From NCBI GenBank assembly GCA_022510925.1, contig JAFLSO010000006.1, positions 1 through 64,000 on the forward strand: DNA of 64,000 nt, written 5' to 3'. A program made the position numbers and the translations under genes. This DNA is from Treponema sp. Its GTDB lineage: Bacteria; Spirochaetota; Spirochaetia; Treponematales; Treponemataceae. The notes beneath the pieces are model-generated. The model had not been told where the DNA came from, did no database searches, and saw nothing but the letters and a program-made list of their open reading frames with translations. Of the stretch, positions 40,804 through 49,878 are shown one piece after another (position 1 is the first letter of the stretch; each line of letters begins with the position of its first letter).

Positions 40804-42099
40804 TTACTCCGCGGCAAGCTCATCCGCGGCATCATATATGGCCTGATAAACTGTATCAATCTTATCCTCCTCTAAACTGGAGAACGCCACGCGCAGAGTA
40901 TGGCTGTCTATGGATATGGTGCCTATTCCTTTCTCGTTAAGAAGTTTCTGCCTCAATGCCTCCGCGTCCACCTTTGGCAGATGGAACGCCATGAAATACC
41001 CGGAGTTAAACGGCAGCGGCGTTATGGCCGAGCTCTGATGCGAGCTTACAAAATCCTTAACAAGATGATACCGCCTCTCAAGCACAGCGCGGAACGCCGC
41101 CTTCTGGTTGTCCAGCTCCGGGTCCTGGTACGCCTTCAGCAGGATTGTCTGCGGCGGAGTGCTGGCGCAGCTTACGGAAGAGCGTATGGCTCCCATAAGT
41201 TTCTTTACCAGCGCATCATACTGAGGCTCCGTCATGCCCTTTGAGGCGAACGTTATAAAGCCCGCGCGGAAACCCCACACAAAATCCTCTTTGGTGGGAC
41301 CGTCTATTTTTGCGGCAAGCACGTTCGGATGCAGGTCTGCCAGATAAGCGAAAAGCGACTGAGGCTCTATGTCATCCTCATAGTTAAGCCCGAAATACGC
41401 GTCATCGCACCAGACCATGACTTTGGTGCCCTCCTCCGCAAGACTCCTTATCAGCGCCACAATCTGCGCGGCCTCGTCCTTGGTGGGGCTGTAGCCAGAA
41501 GGATTCTGCGGGAAATTCAGAAGAACGCGCACGGAGCCCGACTTTGCCTGCCCGCGGAGAGTCTCCTCCAGTCCCGCCATGTTAAACCTGCCGTCAGCGA
41601 ACATTGGGAACTGAATGAACTCCGCGTTACGCCTGGCGCCGGCTATAAGAACGTAATTGTCCCATGAGGGGTCCGCCGCCACAAGGGGCTTGGTCTCGTC
41701 CAGGAATAAATCCGCAAGGTATGAGATGCCTGCGGTAAGACCGGGAACCAGCACAGGCAGCGATGTCGTCTTTGTGGCAAGCAGGGGATTCTTTTTAATC
41801 TGATGCTCTTTCCACAGGGCGCGCAGGTCCGGGTTTCCGGCGGTGGGGGCATAGGCCACCAGCTCGCGCTCCGTAAAATCAGGCGTATATTTTTTCACGG
41901 CAGGAAGAGTCACCGGGGTACCGCCTATAACCGTCATTCCTATGGTGCCGTTCGCGACTTTCCCCAACTTCTTGGCCTCTGCGCTCTGCGCGATTATGCC
42001 CTTAGGAAAATAAAGACGCACGCCCTCATCAGAAAGAAGACTGCCCGCCGTACTGCCCTCCAGGGCGTCGTTAAGTTCTTTTGCCAATGGATTTAACAT
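40804..42099 (-). CDS. PLP-dependent aminotransferase, class I/II
   Basis: A 431-residue fold-type I enzyme. Visible motifs are the PLP phosphate region VLVPGLTAGISYL near 117, NFPQNPSGYSP near 196 (the usual N-P-T-G with S for T), the Asp in VMVWCDDAYFG near 230 and the candidate Schiff-base lysine in AAKIDGPTKEDF near 266-272. The C-terminal domain follows normally. Substrate is not apparent; it belongs to a branch annotated as aromatic or aspartate-like aminotransferases. Its promoter ends six bases before the ATG and no Shine-Dalgarno exists, pointing to leaderless translation. Confidence 0.85.
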   Translation of the reverse strand: MLNPLAKELNDALEGSTAGSLLSDEGVRLYFPKGIIAQSAEAKKLGKVANGTIGMTVIGGTPVTLPAVKKYTPDFTERELVAYAPTAGNPDLRALWKEHQIKKNPLLATKTTSLPVLVPGLTAGISYLADLFLDETKPLVAADPSWDNYVLIAGARRNAEFIQFPMFADGRFNMAGLEETLRGQAKSGSVRVLLNFPQNPSGYSPTKDEAAQIVALIRSLAEEGTKVMVWCDDAYFGLNYEDDIEPQSLFAYLADLHPNVLAAKIDGPTKEDFVWGFRAGFITFASKGMTEPQYDALVKKLMGAIRSSVSCASTPPQTILLKAYQDPELDNQKAAFRAVLERRYHLVKDFVSSHQSSAITPLPFNSGYFMAFHLPKVDAEALRQKLLNEKGIGTISIDSHTLRVAFSSLEEDKIDTVYQAIYDAADELAAE

Positions 42100-42105
42100 G
42101 GCTAC

Positions 42106-42134
42106 AGTATTGTGATTTGCGGGTTGATTGTCAA
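42106..42134 (-). promoter_or_regulatory. promoter abutting the aminotransferase gene
   Basis: On the minus strand TTGACA (42129-42134), 17-base spacer, AATACT (42106-42111), then six bases and the ATG at 42099. No Shine-Dalgarno. The rest of the gap to 42236 shows no further element. Confidence 0.5.
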
Positions 42135-42236
42135 TGCTGGGGAAAACACGGGATTCAGGACGCGCACTTTTAACACAAAGCGCAGGTCAGAAACCCCATG
42201 AACGCCCGCCATCCGCCTTATCTCGTCACTTCACCC

Positions 42237-42785
42237 TCACTCCCCGCGCTTCCTTGCGAAAATCGCCCGGAACACCGTGCGCACGAAGGGCTGGATGAAG
42301 AACAGTTGCGAGAAGAACGCGAACGGGAAGTTGAAGCACATCAGGCGCAGCCACTGCACGAGGGCAACGCGGGCGGAAAATCCGTTGCCGTAGGGGTAGT
42401 ACAGGAACATCGCGATGAGGCTCATCGCAGGGACCATCAGGGCGACCGTGGAGCAGATGACGGCTGTCTCGAAAATCACAGGATGCGTTTTTTCGGGGTC
42501 GAAGTTTTTGACGGCGAGGCGGAACGAGAGCGGGCCTCCGTAGACGCACTCCATCACGAACGCGATGCAGAACTCCACAAGCACCACCGACCACACCGGC
42601 ATCACGCGCCCGAACATGAAAATCCCTCCGATTGAACTGACCGCGGAAAGGACGCTCGCAGTTCCCGCCATCTGGCGCAGGGACTCGCCGTTCACGACGT
42701 AGACGCTGTAAAAAACGAATGCATGGACTGTAATCACAACCGTGATGAGGGCGAAGACCGTCCGCTCGAACTGATTTCTTGGCAT
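42237..42785 (-). CDS. DUF2798-like membrane protein
   Basis: A 182-residue protein with four helices arranged as two similar halves. The start MPRNQFERTVFALITVVITV and each half's pattern of a helix pair resemble DUF2798 proteins. Function unknown. It has the strong Shine-Dalgarno AGGAGGA and a consensus-like promoter with an 88-base leader that contains two small hairpins. It stands alone. Confidence 0.65.
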   Translation of the reverse strand: MPRNQFERTVFALITVVITVHAFVFYSVYVVNGESLRQMAGTASVLSAVSSIGGIFMFGRVMPVWSVVLVEFCIAFVMECVYGGPLSFRLAVKNFDPEKTHPVIFETAVICSTVALMVPAMSLIAMFLYYPYGNGFSARVALVQWLRLMCFNFPFAFFSQLFFIQPFVRTVFRAIFARKRGE

Positions 42786-42837
42786 AGAAATCCTCCTGAT
42801 TTTGAATTCCTAATGTCGCGTAATCAGATTTACATGA

Positions 42838-42860
42838 GGGCGTGCCCCAAGACGTGTCTC
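42838..42860 (-). promoter_or_regulatory. twin small hairpins in the DUF2798-like leader
   Basis: Within the minus-strand leader, AGA-CACG-TCT and GGG-CACG-CCC lie next to each other, both presenting the same CACG loop. They lie between the predicted transcription start (about 42873) and the coding region. Confidence 0.3.
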
Positions 42861-42879
42861 GTTTGCATTAAGTGAATAT

Positions 42880-42908
42880 ATTAAACAAAAAATCGCAGAA
42901 AATGTCAA
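42880..42908 (-). promoter_or_regulatory. promoter of the DUF2798-like gene
   Basis: On the minus strand TTGACA (42903-42908), 17-base spacer, TTTAAT (42880-42885). Confidence 0.6.
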
Positions 42909-42951
42909 AAGGAAGTATGGAATGCCGGGCGATTCTCAGGCCGGGACAATA

Positions 42952-42972
42952 GCCCCGCAAATTGCGCGGGGC
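42952..42972 (-). terminator. GC-rich hairpin after the transglycosylase gene
   Basis: GCCCCGC (42952-42958) and GCGGGGC (42966-42972), perfect stem, seven-base loop, 22 bases after the stop at 42995. A T tract is lacking, so termination is uncertain. Confidence 0.35.
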
Positions 42973-42994
42973 CCTTGTGCCTGGGGAATGCGGC

Positions 42995-43762
42995 CTAGTA
43001 TTTTGCCAGAAACTTGCTGTCGCTTTCGGTGGTACCGTAGAATGCCAGAACCTCGGCGGCAAAACTGTGCTCAAGCTGGTTGCGGTAATTCTGTATTTTA
43101 GAGATGTAATTGAGCGTGGTCTGCGGCGTGCTGTTACGGCGCACTTTTGTGCTTCCCGCATTATACATCGCGAGCGCGGCTATCTCGTTACCCGCAGTGT
43201 TAAGGCAGAACCTCAGGTGGCTCATGCCATAATACGCGGAGGTTTTGGGATTGTAGAAATCAGCCTCCGTAAGGGTGGTGAACGTGTTGCTGTTAAGCTG
43301 AAAAAGACCGCGGTCTATGCTGCCGTTGGCGTTCACGTGCATGGCAGTGGGCAGATAATCGCTCTCAGTGTGCGCCAGGGAGAACGCGAGCGAGAGCGGG
43401 ATATTGAATTCATCCGCTGACTTAAGTATCGCCTGGGTTATCTCGCGGCTGCTGGTTATGCGTGAGTAAAACCACTCCACGGCGGGGCGGCTCTGAGGCT
43501 GCCTGTAAAGCATGAGCCCCACGTCCTCGCGCGAGGCAAGCTGCACGGGATGCTCGCTGAAATCAATGCTGTCAAAGAAATCCGCGCTGTCGAATAAACC
43601 GCCGGATGATTCCGCGCTTGAGAGAAGGTCCTGGGAGGCCGCGGGCTTTTTTTCCGTGGAGGGAAGGAACACAAAAATCGCCACGCACATAAGAGCAAAA
43701 AACACGCTGAACGCCACAGTTCCCAAAACAAGTTTCTGTAAATTGCTGTGCTCAAAGTCCAT
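42995..43762 (-). CDS. lytic transglycosylase, SLT (GH23) family
   Basis: A 255-residue membrane-anchored enzyme that cuts the glycan strands of peptidoglycan. One helix (about 11-33) anchors it, a serine-rich linker follows (to about 90), and the SLT domain spans 110-250 with the catalytic Glu133 in HTESDY, GLFQLN near 152 and AMYNAG near 195. The Shine-Dalgarno GGGAG is ten bases before the ATG. It is a single gene. Together with the M23 peptidase at 22 kb it shows active wall remodelling in this lineage. Confidence 0.9.
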   Translation of the reverse strand: MDFEHSNLQKLVLGTVAFSVFFALMCVAIFVFLPSTEKKPAASQDLLSSAESSGGLFDSADFFDSIDFSEHPVQLASREDVGLMLYRQPQSRPAVEWFYSRITSSREITQAILKSADEFNIPLSLAFSLAHTESDYLPTAMHVNANGSIDRGLFQLNSNTFTTLTEADFYNPKTSAYYGMSHLRFCLNTAGNEIAALAMYNAGSTKVRRNSTPQTTLNYISKIQNYRNQLEHSFAAEVLAFYGTTESDSKFLAKY

Positions 43763-43975
43763 AATCTTAAATCTCCCGGCCTGACCATATCTCCTGCGTT
43801 GCCAGGCCTATGCTGTAAACAATCTTAAAATCTTTAAATACTTTCTAACTGACTGGATTGTTGCACAAAAAAAAATAAAATGCAAGTAAATTATGAGATT
43901 TTTTAGAAAATTTTGCAGATGATTGAAAACTTCGCAAAGAGTGCGATTTTATGAAAAACCGGCGCTATAATGCGC

Positions 43976-44479
43976 TTAACTGTCCTTAAACAGAACCACG
44001 GCACTGTCTTTAAGGACGTCCTCATCTCCGCTGAAAAAAATATAATGCCCGTGCTTGGCGAAAAGCTCCGCGCGGAAAAAGCCAGCGTCCGCCTCGCGGG
44101 GAACGGCGAACCCTATCACGCTCGCGGCATCTTTTATGCGGCGCGCGCAGTGCCTGAAGCTGGCGGTAAAATCTTCCCTCTCTAAGTCAGAGCACGGCAT
44201 GCGGTCCGCCACGGGGCTCACGAAAACAAAACGGCCCTCCGCCTCAAGCGCCTTAAGCCATTCCCTGAATTCCGCAAGAAATTCCTCGTCATAGCCCGCG
44301 CCCTCCGTGCCCACCAAAGTCCACGGAACACGCACGCAAGAAACTTTCTCCCCGGGAATGCGGCTGTCTTTCACGCAACCGGGAGCCTCCAGCACAGGCA
44401 CGCCCTCCAGCGGGCATTCCGTGCCGTCCAAAAAATACAGCCTGTTGTCTCTGGCCGTAAACTGCGCCTCTAATCTCAT
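43976..44479 (-). CDS. unknown cytoplasmic protein
   Basis: Encodes 167 residues, beginning MRLEAQFTARDNRLYFLDG. It is soluble, with cysteines at several positions and the pattern RVPWTLVGTEGAGYDEEFLAEFREWLKAL (shown broken here: RVPWTLVGTEG, then a helix) recalling the start of barrel glycosidases, but only about half a barrel is present. I cannot name it. The ATG at 44479 follows a TATAAT box by seven bases with no Shine-Dalgarno, a leaderless arrangement; the upstream part of the open frame is therefore not used. Possibly a remnant of a larger enzyme. Confidence 0.6.
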   Translation of the reverse strand: MRLEAQFTARDNRLYFLDGTECPLEGVPVLEAPGCVKDSRIPGEKVSCVRVPWTLVGTEGAGYDEEFLAEFREWLKALEAEGRFVFVSPVADRMPCSDLEREDFTASFRHCARRIKDAASVIGFAVPREADAGFFRAELFAKHGHYIFFSGDEDVLKDSAVVLFKDS

Positions 44480-44486
44480 GTAACAG

Positions 44487-44515
44487 ATTATACCGAACAT
44501 AAGCGCCTGCGGCAA
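44487..44515 (-). promoter_or_regulatory. promoter abutting the unknown gene at 44.5 kb
   Basis: On the minus strand TTGCCG (44510-44515), 17-base spacer, TATAAT (44487-44492); seven bases to the ATG. Confidence 0.55.
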
Positions 44516-44600
44516 CGCCGGGATAAATCCCCGCACCGCGCATGCCGCCCGTAACGGTCCTCCGCTGAATCCGGCGCGACGGCACAGCCAGTAAAAAAAC

Positions 44601-45879
<1,279 letters not shown>

Positions 45880-45898
45880 TTTTATCTGACGGAAGCGA

Positions 45899-45931
45899 TT
45901 ACCCTGCGTTAAAGTGCAGGGTAATTTTTTT
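45899..45931 (+). terminator. intercistronic terminator between mglB and mglA
   Basis: A perfect nine-base stem TTACCCTGC (45899-45907) with GCAGGGTAA (45916-45924), eight-base loop and seven T. As no clear promoter for mglA follows, it should be leaky and set a high ratio of binding protein to ATPase and permease. Confidence 0.75.
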
Positions 45932-45960
45932 AAACATCTGCGTTAATTTTAAGGAAATTT

Positions 45961-47454
45961 ATGAACGATCTTGTTCTTCAGATTAAGAATCTGTCAAAAT
46001 CATTCGGTAAAAACAAAGTCCTTGACGGAATAAATCTTGACGTGCACGAGGGCTCCGTCCTGGGGCTCATGGGAGAGAACGGCGCAGGCAAATCCACCAT
46101 GATGAAATGTCTCTTCGGCATATACGCCAAGGACGAGGGCCAGTTTCTTTTATGCGGAAAGCCCGTCAATTTTAAGAATCCCAAGGAGGCACTGGAAAGC
46201 GGCGTGGCCATGGTCCATCAGGAGCTGAACCAGTGCCTTGACCGCTCCGTGGCGGACAATTTATTTCTGGGCCGGTATCCCAAACGATTCGGCGTAATAG
46301 ACGAGGCTAAAATGCTTAAGGACAGCATAAACCTTTTCGCCTCGCTGAACATGAACGTGAATCCGCGCACAGTGATGCGGACCATGTCGGTAAGCCAGCG
46401 GCAGATGGTGGAGATAGCGAAGGCGGTCTCCTACGACGCCAAAATAATCGTGCTTGACGAGCCGACGTCATCCTTAACAGAGAATGAGGTTCAGAAACTC
46501 TTTTCAATCGTCCGCGATTTAAAGAAAAAAGGAGTCTCTTTCGTATATATCTCCCACAAGATGGACGAGATTTTCCAGGTGTGCGACCAGATTGCCGTTC
46601 TGCGCGACGGAAAGATGATAATGCAGAAGCCCTGCGCCCAGACCGAGATGGGAGAGCTCATCACGTCCATGGTCGGCCGCTCGCTGGACAAGCGCTTCCC
46701 CGACGTGGACAACGTGCCCGGCGACTTCTGCCTTGAGGTGGAGAATCTTTCCACAAAATACGCGCCCGTGCTTGAGGGCATATCATTTAAAGTCAAGAAA
46801 GGCGAGATTTTCGGGCTTTACGGGCTTGTGGGCGCGGGCCGCTCGGAACTATTGGAGTCGCTTTTCGGAGTGCGCACAATTTCCACGGGAACAATATCCT
46901 ATGCGGGAAGAAAACTGCGTTTCTCTAACAGCAAGGACGCCATGGAGCACGGCTTCGCGCTCGTGACTGAGGAGCGCAAGCTAAACGGAATGTTCGGCAA
47001 GGACACAATCAAATTCAACACGGTCATAACGAATCTGGAGAGCTACAAGACAGGCGGCGTTCTTTCCGAGCGGAAAATGTCTGAGGCGGCGGACAGGGAA
47101 ATCAAGCAGATGCGCACAAAATGCGTCTCGTCTGAGGAGCTTATCTCCTCGCTTTCGGGCGGAAACCAGCAGAAAGTCATAATCGGAAAATGGCTTGAGC
47201 GGAGCCCGGAGGTGTTCCTGCTTGACGAGCCTACGCGCGGCATAGACGTGGGCGCCAAGTACGAGATTTACCAGCTCATAATCCGCATGGCAAAAGAGGG
47301 AAAGACGATAATCGTGGTATCAAGCGAGATGCCGGAGATTCTGGGCATAACGAACAGAATAGCCGTCATGTCCAACCACCGTCTGGCGGGAATAGTGGAC
47401 ACACAGACCACGGACCAGGAAGAGCTTCTAAGGCTTTCCGCGATGTATCTGTAA
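45961..47454 (+). CDS. mglA: galactose/methyl-galactoside import ATP-binding protein
   Basis: A 497-residue ATPase with two fused nucleotide-binding domains. The first has GENGAGKST at 38-46, MSVSQRQMVEIAKAVSY near 142 and VLDEPTSSL near 164. The second has a degenerate P-loop (GLVGAGRSELLESLFG near 294) and an intact LSGGNQQKV near 398 with LLDEPTRGIDVG near 420. This asymmetry is normal for the sugar class (MglA/RbsA). Shine-Dalgarno AAGGAA precedes the ATG. mglC follows after 21 bases. Confidence 0.95.
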   Translation: MNDLVLQIKNLSKSFGKNKVLDGINLDVHEGSVLGLMGENGAGKSTMMKCLFGIYAKDEGQFLLCGKPVNFKNPKEALESGVAMVHQELNQCLDRSVADNLFLGRYPKRFGVIDEAKMLKDSINLFASLNMNVNPRTVMRTMSVSQRQMVEIAKAVSYDAKIIVLDEPTSSLTENEVQKLFSIVRDLKKKGVSFVYISHKMDEIFQVCDQIAVLRDGKMIMQKPCAQTEMGELITSMVGRSLDKRFPDVDNVPGDFCLEVENLSTKYAPVLEGISFKVKKGEIFGLYGLVGAGRSELLESLFGVRTISTGTISYAGRKLRFSNSKDAMEHGFALVTEERKLNGMFGKDTIKFNTVITNLESYKTGGVLSERKMSEAADREIKQMRTKCVSSEELISSLSGGNQQKVIIGKWLERSPEVFLLDEPTRGIDVGAKYEIYQLIIRMAKEGKTIIVVSSEMPEILGITNRIAVMSNHRLAGIVDTQTTDQEELLRLSAMYL

Positions 47455-47475
47455 AATTTAAGGAGGAAATTTTTT

Positions 47476-49137
47476 ATGGAAGATAAAGAGCTTAACGAGT
47501 ATTCAGAGAAATTAAATTCCCTGCGGAAAGACGGCGTGAGCCTCATCTCAGCGCTCAGGCAGGAGAACGCCGCCGCAAAACGGAACAAGCTCATCTCTAA
47601 GGAAGAGCGCGTTAAACTGGTGGCGGAGAACAACGTCAGGCTCGCCCGGGCAAAGGAAGTGGCGGCCCAGAACAAAGCCGAAATCGCGGAGCTTTCCAAG
47701 AAAGCGGTCGCCAGGAACAACGCGCTCTCAAAGGCAGAGATTGCGAGGGTCAGCGCGGAGCAGGACCAAATCATAGAGAGGCTAAAGGCCGAGTACAAGG
47801 AGAAAGTGGCCAAAATAGACGCGGACACGCTTGCGCGCAAAAAGGAGATAGTCGCCTCGTATCAGGGAAAGACATCCCAGAAAGACAACGCGGACTGCAA
47901 GGAAGATTTGCGCGTGGCCGAGTACGAGCACAAGTCCGCCCTGTTCGACGCCAAGAGCAAATTCACATCCGCCGTGGATTCCGCCAAAGCCATTAAAAAC
48001 CAGGCCTACGTGGACTACGTTCAGAAAAACCGCGCTCTCAGAAACGGCCAGACAAACTTCAAGGAAGATTTTGTCCTTTCAGTGCAGAATTACATCAACA
48101 AATTCAAGATGTCAAAATTCCTGCTTGATAACGGCCTGTATCTTGCAATCATAGTTTTCTTCATCGTGTGCATCATTCTTGCGCCGCTGTCGGGGAACGG
48201 GAACCTTCTGTCGCTTCCGAACATATTCACTATACTGGAGCAGTCGTCCGTGAGAATGTTCTATGCGCTGGGCGTGGCGGGCCTTATCCTGCTCGCCGGC
48301 ACGGATTTGAGCGTGGGAAGAATGGTGGCGCTGGGCGCGGTAATCACGGGGCTTATACTGCATCCGGGTCAGAACATAGTGACTTTCTTCGGGCTCGGTC
48401 CGTGGGATTTCTCCGCCCTTCCCACGGCGCTCCGTCTGATTATGGCGCTGGGGCTCTCCATCGTTCTCTGCGTGATTTTCTCCGCGTTCGCCGGTGTGTT
48501 CAGCGCAAGGCTTAAAATCCATCCGTTCATCTCTACCCTGGCAACGCAGCTTATAATCTACGGGCTTCTTTTCTTCGGAACAAGCGGAACTCCGGTAGGC
48601 TCAATCGATGCGGGCATAAAGGACATGCTCGGCGGAAGATGGGTCCTGGGAACTCTGGGCGGGGACCTGATAACTTTCCCCAAACTGATTATTCCGGCCG
48701 TCGTAGCGATTTTCGTGGCGTGGTTCATCTGGAACAAAACCACTTTCGGAAAAAACATGTATGCCGTGGGCGGAAACTCTGAGGCGGCGAGCGTGTCTGG
48801 CATCAGCGTGTTCTGGGTCACCATGGGCGTGTTCATCATGGCGGGTGTGTTCTACGGATGCGGCGCGTTCCTGGAGGCGTTCAAAGCCAACGCCAGCGCG
48901 GGCACAGGACAGGGCTACGAGCTTGACGCCATAGCGGCATGCGTTGTGGGCGGAATATCATTCAACGGCGGAATAGGAAAAATCAGCGGAGCCGTAATCG
49001 GCGTGATTATATTCACCAGCCTTACTTACTGCCTTACGTTCCTGGGAATAGACACGAACCTGCAGTTTGTGTTCAAGGGCCTTATCATCATAGCGGCGGT
49101 GGCGCTGGACAGCGTAAAATACCTTAAGCGGAAATAA
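47476..49137 (+). CDS. mglC: Mgl permease with a long N-terminal coiled-coil extension
   Basis: Encodes 553 residues. The C-terminal 340 residues are an ordinary MglC/RbsC permease with about 8-10 helices starting at LYLAIIVFFIVCIIL near 216 and the EAA-like loops (GNSEAASVSGISVFWVTMG near 436). Before it lie about 205 hydrophilic residues, rich in Lys, Glu and Ala and predicted coiled coil (for example AEIAELSKKAVARNNALSKA), in the cytoplasm. Ordinary MglC is about 330 residues, so this extension is unusual; it might scaffold or localise the transporter. AGGAGG precedes the ATG. Last gene of the operon. Confidence 0.9.
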   Translation: MEDKELNEYSEKLNSLRKDGVSLISALRQENAAAKRNKLISKEERVKLVAENNVRLARAKEVAAQNKAEIAELSKKAVARNNALSKAEIARVSAEQDQIIERLKAEYKEKVAKIDADTLARKKEIVASYQGKTSQKDNADCKEDLRVAEYEHKSALFDAKSKFTSAVDSAKAIKNQAYVDYVQKNRALRNGQTNFKEDFVLSVQNYINKFKMSKFLLDNGLYLAIIVFFIVCIILAPLSGNGNLLSLPNIFTILEQSSVRMFYALGVAGLILLAGTDLSVGRMVALGAVITGLILHPGQNIVTFFGLGPWDFSALPTALRLIMALGLSIVLCVIFSAFAGVFSARLKIHPFISTLATQLIIYGLLFFGTSGTPVGSIDAGIKDMLGGRWVLGTLGGDLITFPKLIIPAVVAIFVAWFIWNKTTFGKNMYAVGGNSEAASVSGISVFWVTMGVFIMAGVFYGCGAFLEAFKANASAGTGQGYELDAIAACVVGGISFNGGIGKISGAVIGVIIFTSLTYCLTFLGIDTNLQFVFKGLIIIAAVALDSVKYLKRK

Positions 49138-49158
49138 ATTCGGCCCGGATTTAACATA

Positions 49159-49189
49159 AGCCCTCCGTGCTGGCGCGGGGGGCTTTTTT
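49159..49189 (+). terminator. terminator of mglBAC
   Basis: AGCCCTCCG (49159-49167) and CGGGGGGCT (49176-49184), nine pairs with one G-T, eight-base loop, six T. Confidence 0.75.
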
Positions 49190-49253
49190 ATGCGCGCAGA
49201 AATAATCCGCGGCCCTGTGCCATCCTGTGGCTTTTAATGCCCGGGGATACTAC

Positions 49254-49282
49254 TTGAAAAAACACACAAAAAATTTTACACT
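49254..49282 (+). promoter_or_regulatory. promoter close to the unknown gene at 49.3 kb
   Basis: TTGAAA (49254-49259), 17-base spacer, TACACT (49277-49282). The ATG at 49292 follows nine bases later without a Shine-Dalgarno, so the leader would be at most a few bases. An overlapping CATAAT (49286-49291) abuts the ATG. Confidence 0.45.
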
Positions 49283-49291
49283 TCCCATAAT

Positions 49292-49831
49292 ATGAGAGGC
49301 GATTTAATCGAACAGTTCCTGGACGCTGAGTCTATTACTTCCATGGATAATCTGGTCGCGGCGAATGAAGAGACTGCCGCGCTTGACTGCGCCAAAAACA
49401 TCGCGCGCCAGCTGGGTGCGGAGGAGCCTTACACAAAAATCGCTGACCGCTCATCAGACGGAGAGAAGAAGCTTATCTCCAGCTTTCACAAGAATCTGGT
49501 CCTTCTTATACAGAAGACATGGGTGGAGAAATCTGACGAGGAGCTTAAGGCGCAGGTGCTGTATCATCTGGAGGAATTCTGCAAGCTTATGAACGCACAG
49601 AGCTACACCGCCAGCTACGCTCCGTTCTTCAGCATAGTGGACGACGTAGTTTACCTGATGTTCGGAAGCCAGTCAAAAAGCAAAGATTTCAGCGAGTACG
49701 CGCTGCGCATAGACCCCGAGTTCGGGATTTTCTGGTGGTACCTGCAGAGCCTTCCCCGCGATGCCCGCTGGTCAGAATCAAAGAGCCGGCTTGTGATTCT
49801 TCTGGGCATGTATTTTCTGGCGAACTACTAG
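49292..49831 (+). CDS. unknown cytoplasmic protein
   Basis: Encodes 179 mostly helical residues without signal or membrane helix. The segment LISSFHKNLVLLIQKTW and the aromatic end PEFGIFWWYLQSLPRDARW are its most distinctive parts. I do not recognise a family. Likely expressed from a leaderless message. It is followed 47 bases later by the proABC operon with its own promoter. Confidence 0.68.
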   Translation: MRGDLIEQFLDAESITSMDNLVAANEETAALDCAKNIARQLGAEEPYTKIADRSSDGEKKLISSFHKNLVLLIQKTWVEKSDEELKAQVLYHLEEFCKLMNAQSYTASYAPFFSIVDDVVYLMFGSQSKSKDFSEYALRIDPEFGIFWWYLQSLPRDARWSESKSRLVILLGMYFLANY

Positions 49832-49843
49832 CTTTCAATTCAC

Positions 49844-49872
49844 TTCACAAACGCCTTTTAAAACGATAGAAT
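49844..49872 (+). promoter_or_regulatory. promoter abutting proA
   Basis: TTCACA (49844-49849), 17-base spacer, TAGAAT (49867-49872), six bases to the ATG at 49879; no Shine-Dalgarno. Confidence 0.55.
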
Positions 49873-49878
49873 ACCCTC

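Noticed and set aside
42838-42860. Guanidine-II riboswitch call
   Set aside because: The hairpin loops are CACG rather than ACGR, and the downstream protein is not an SMR-type exporter; kept only as a low-level finding.
43966-43971. Plus-strand TATAAT as a promoter
   Set aside because: No -35 box at a usable distance and no plus-strand gene follows until 44677.
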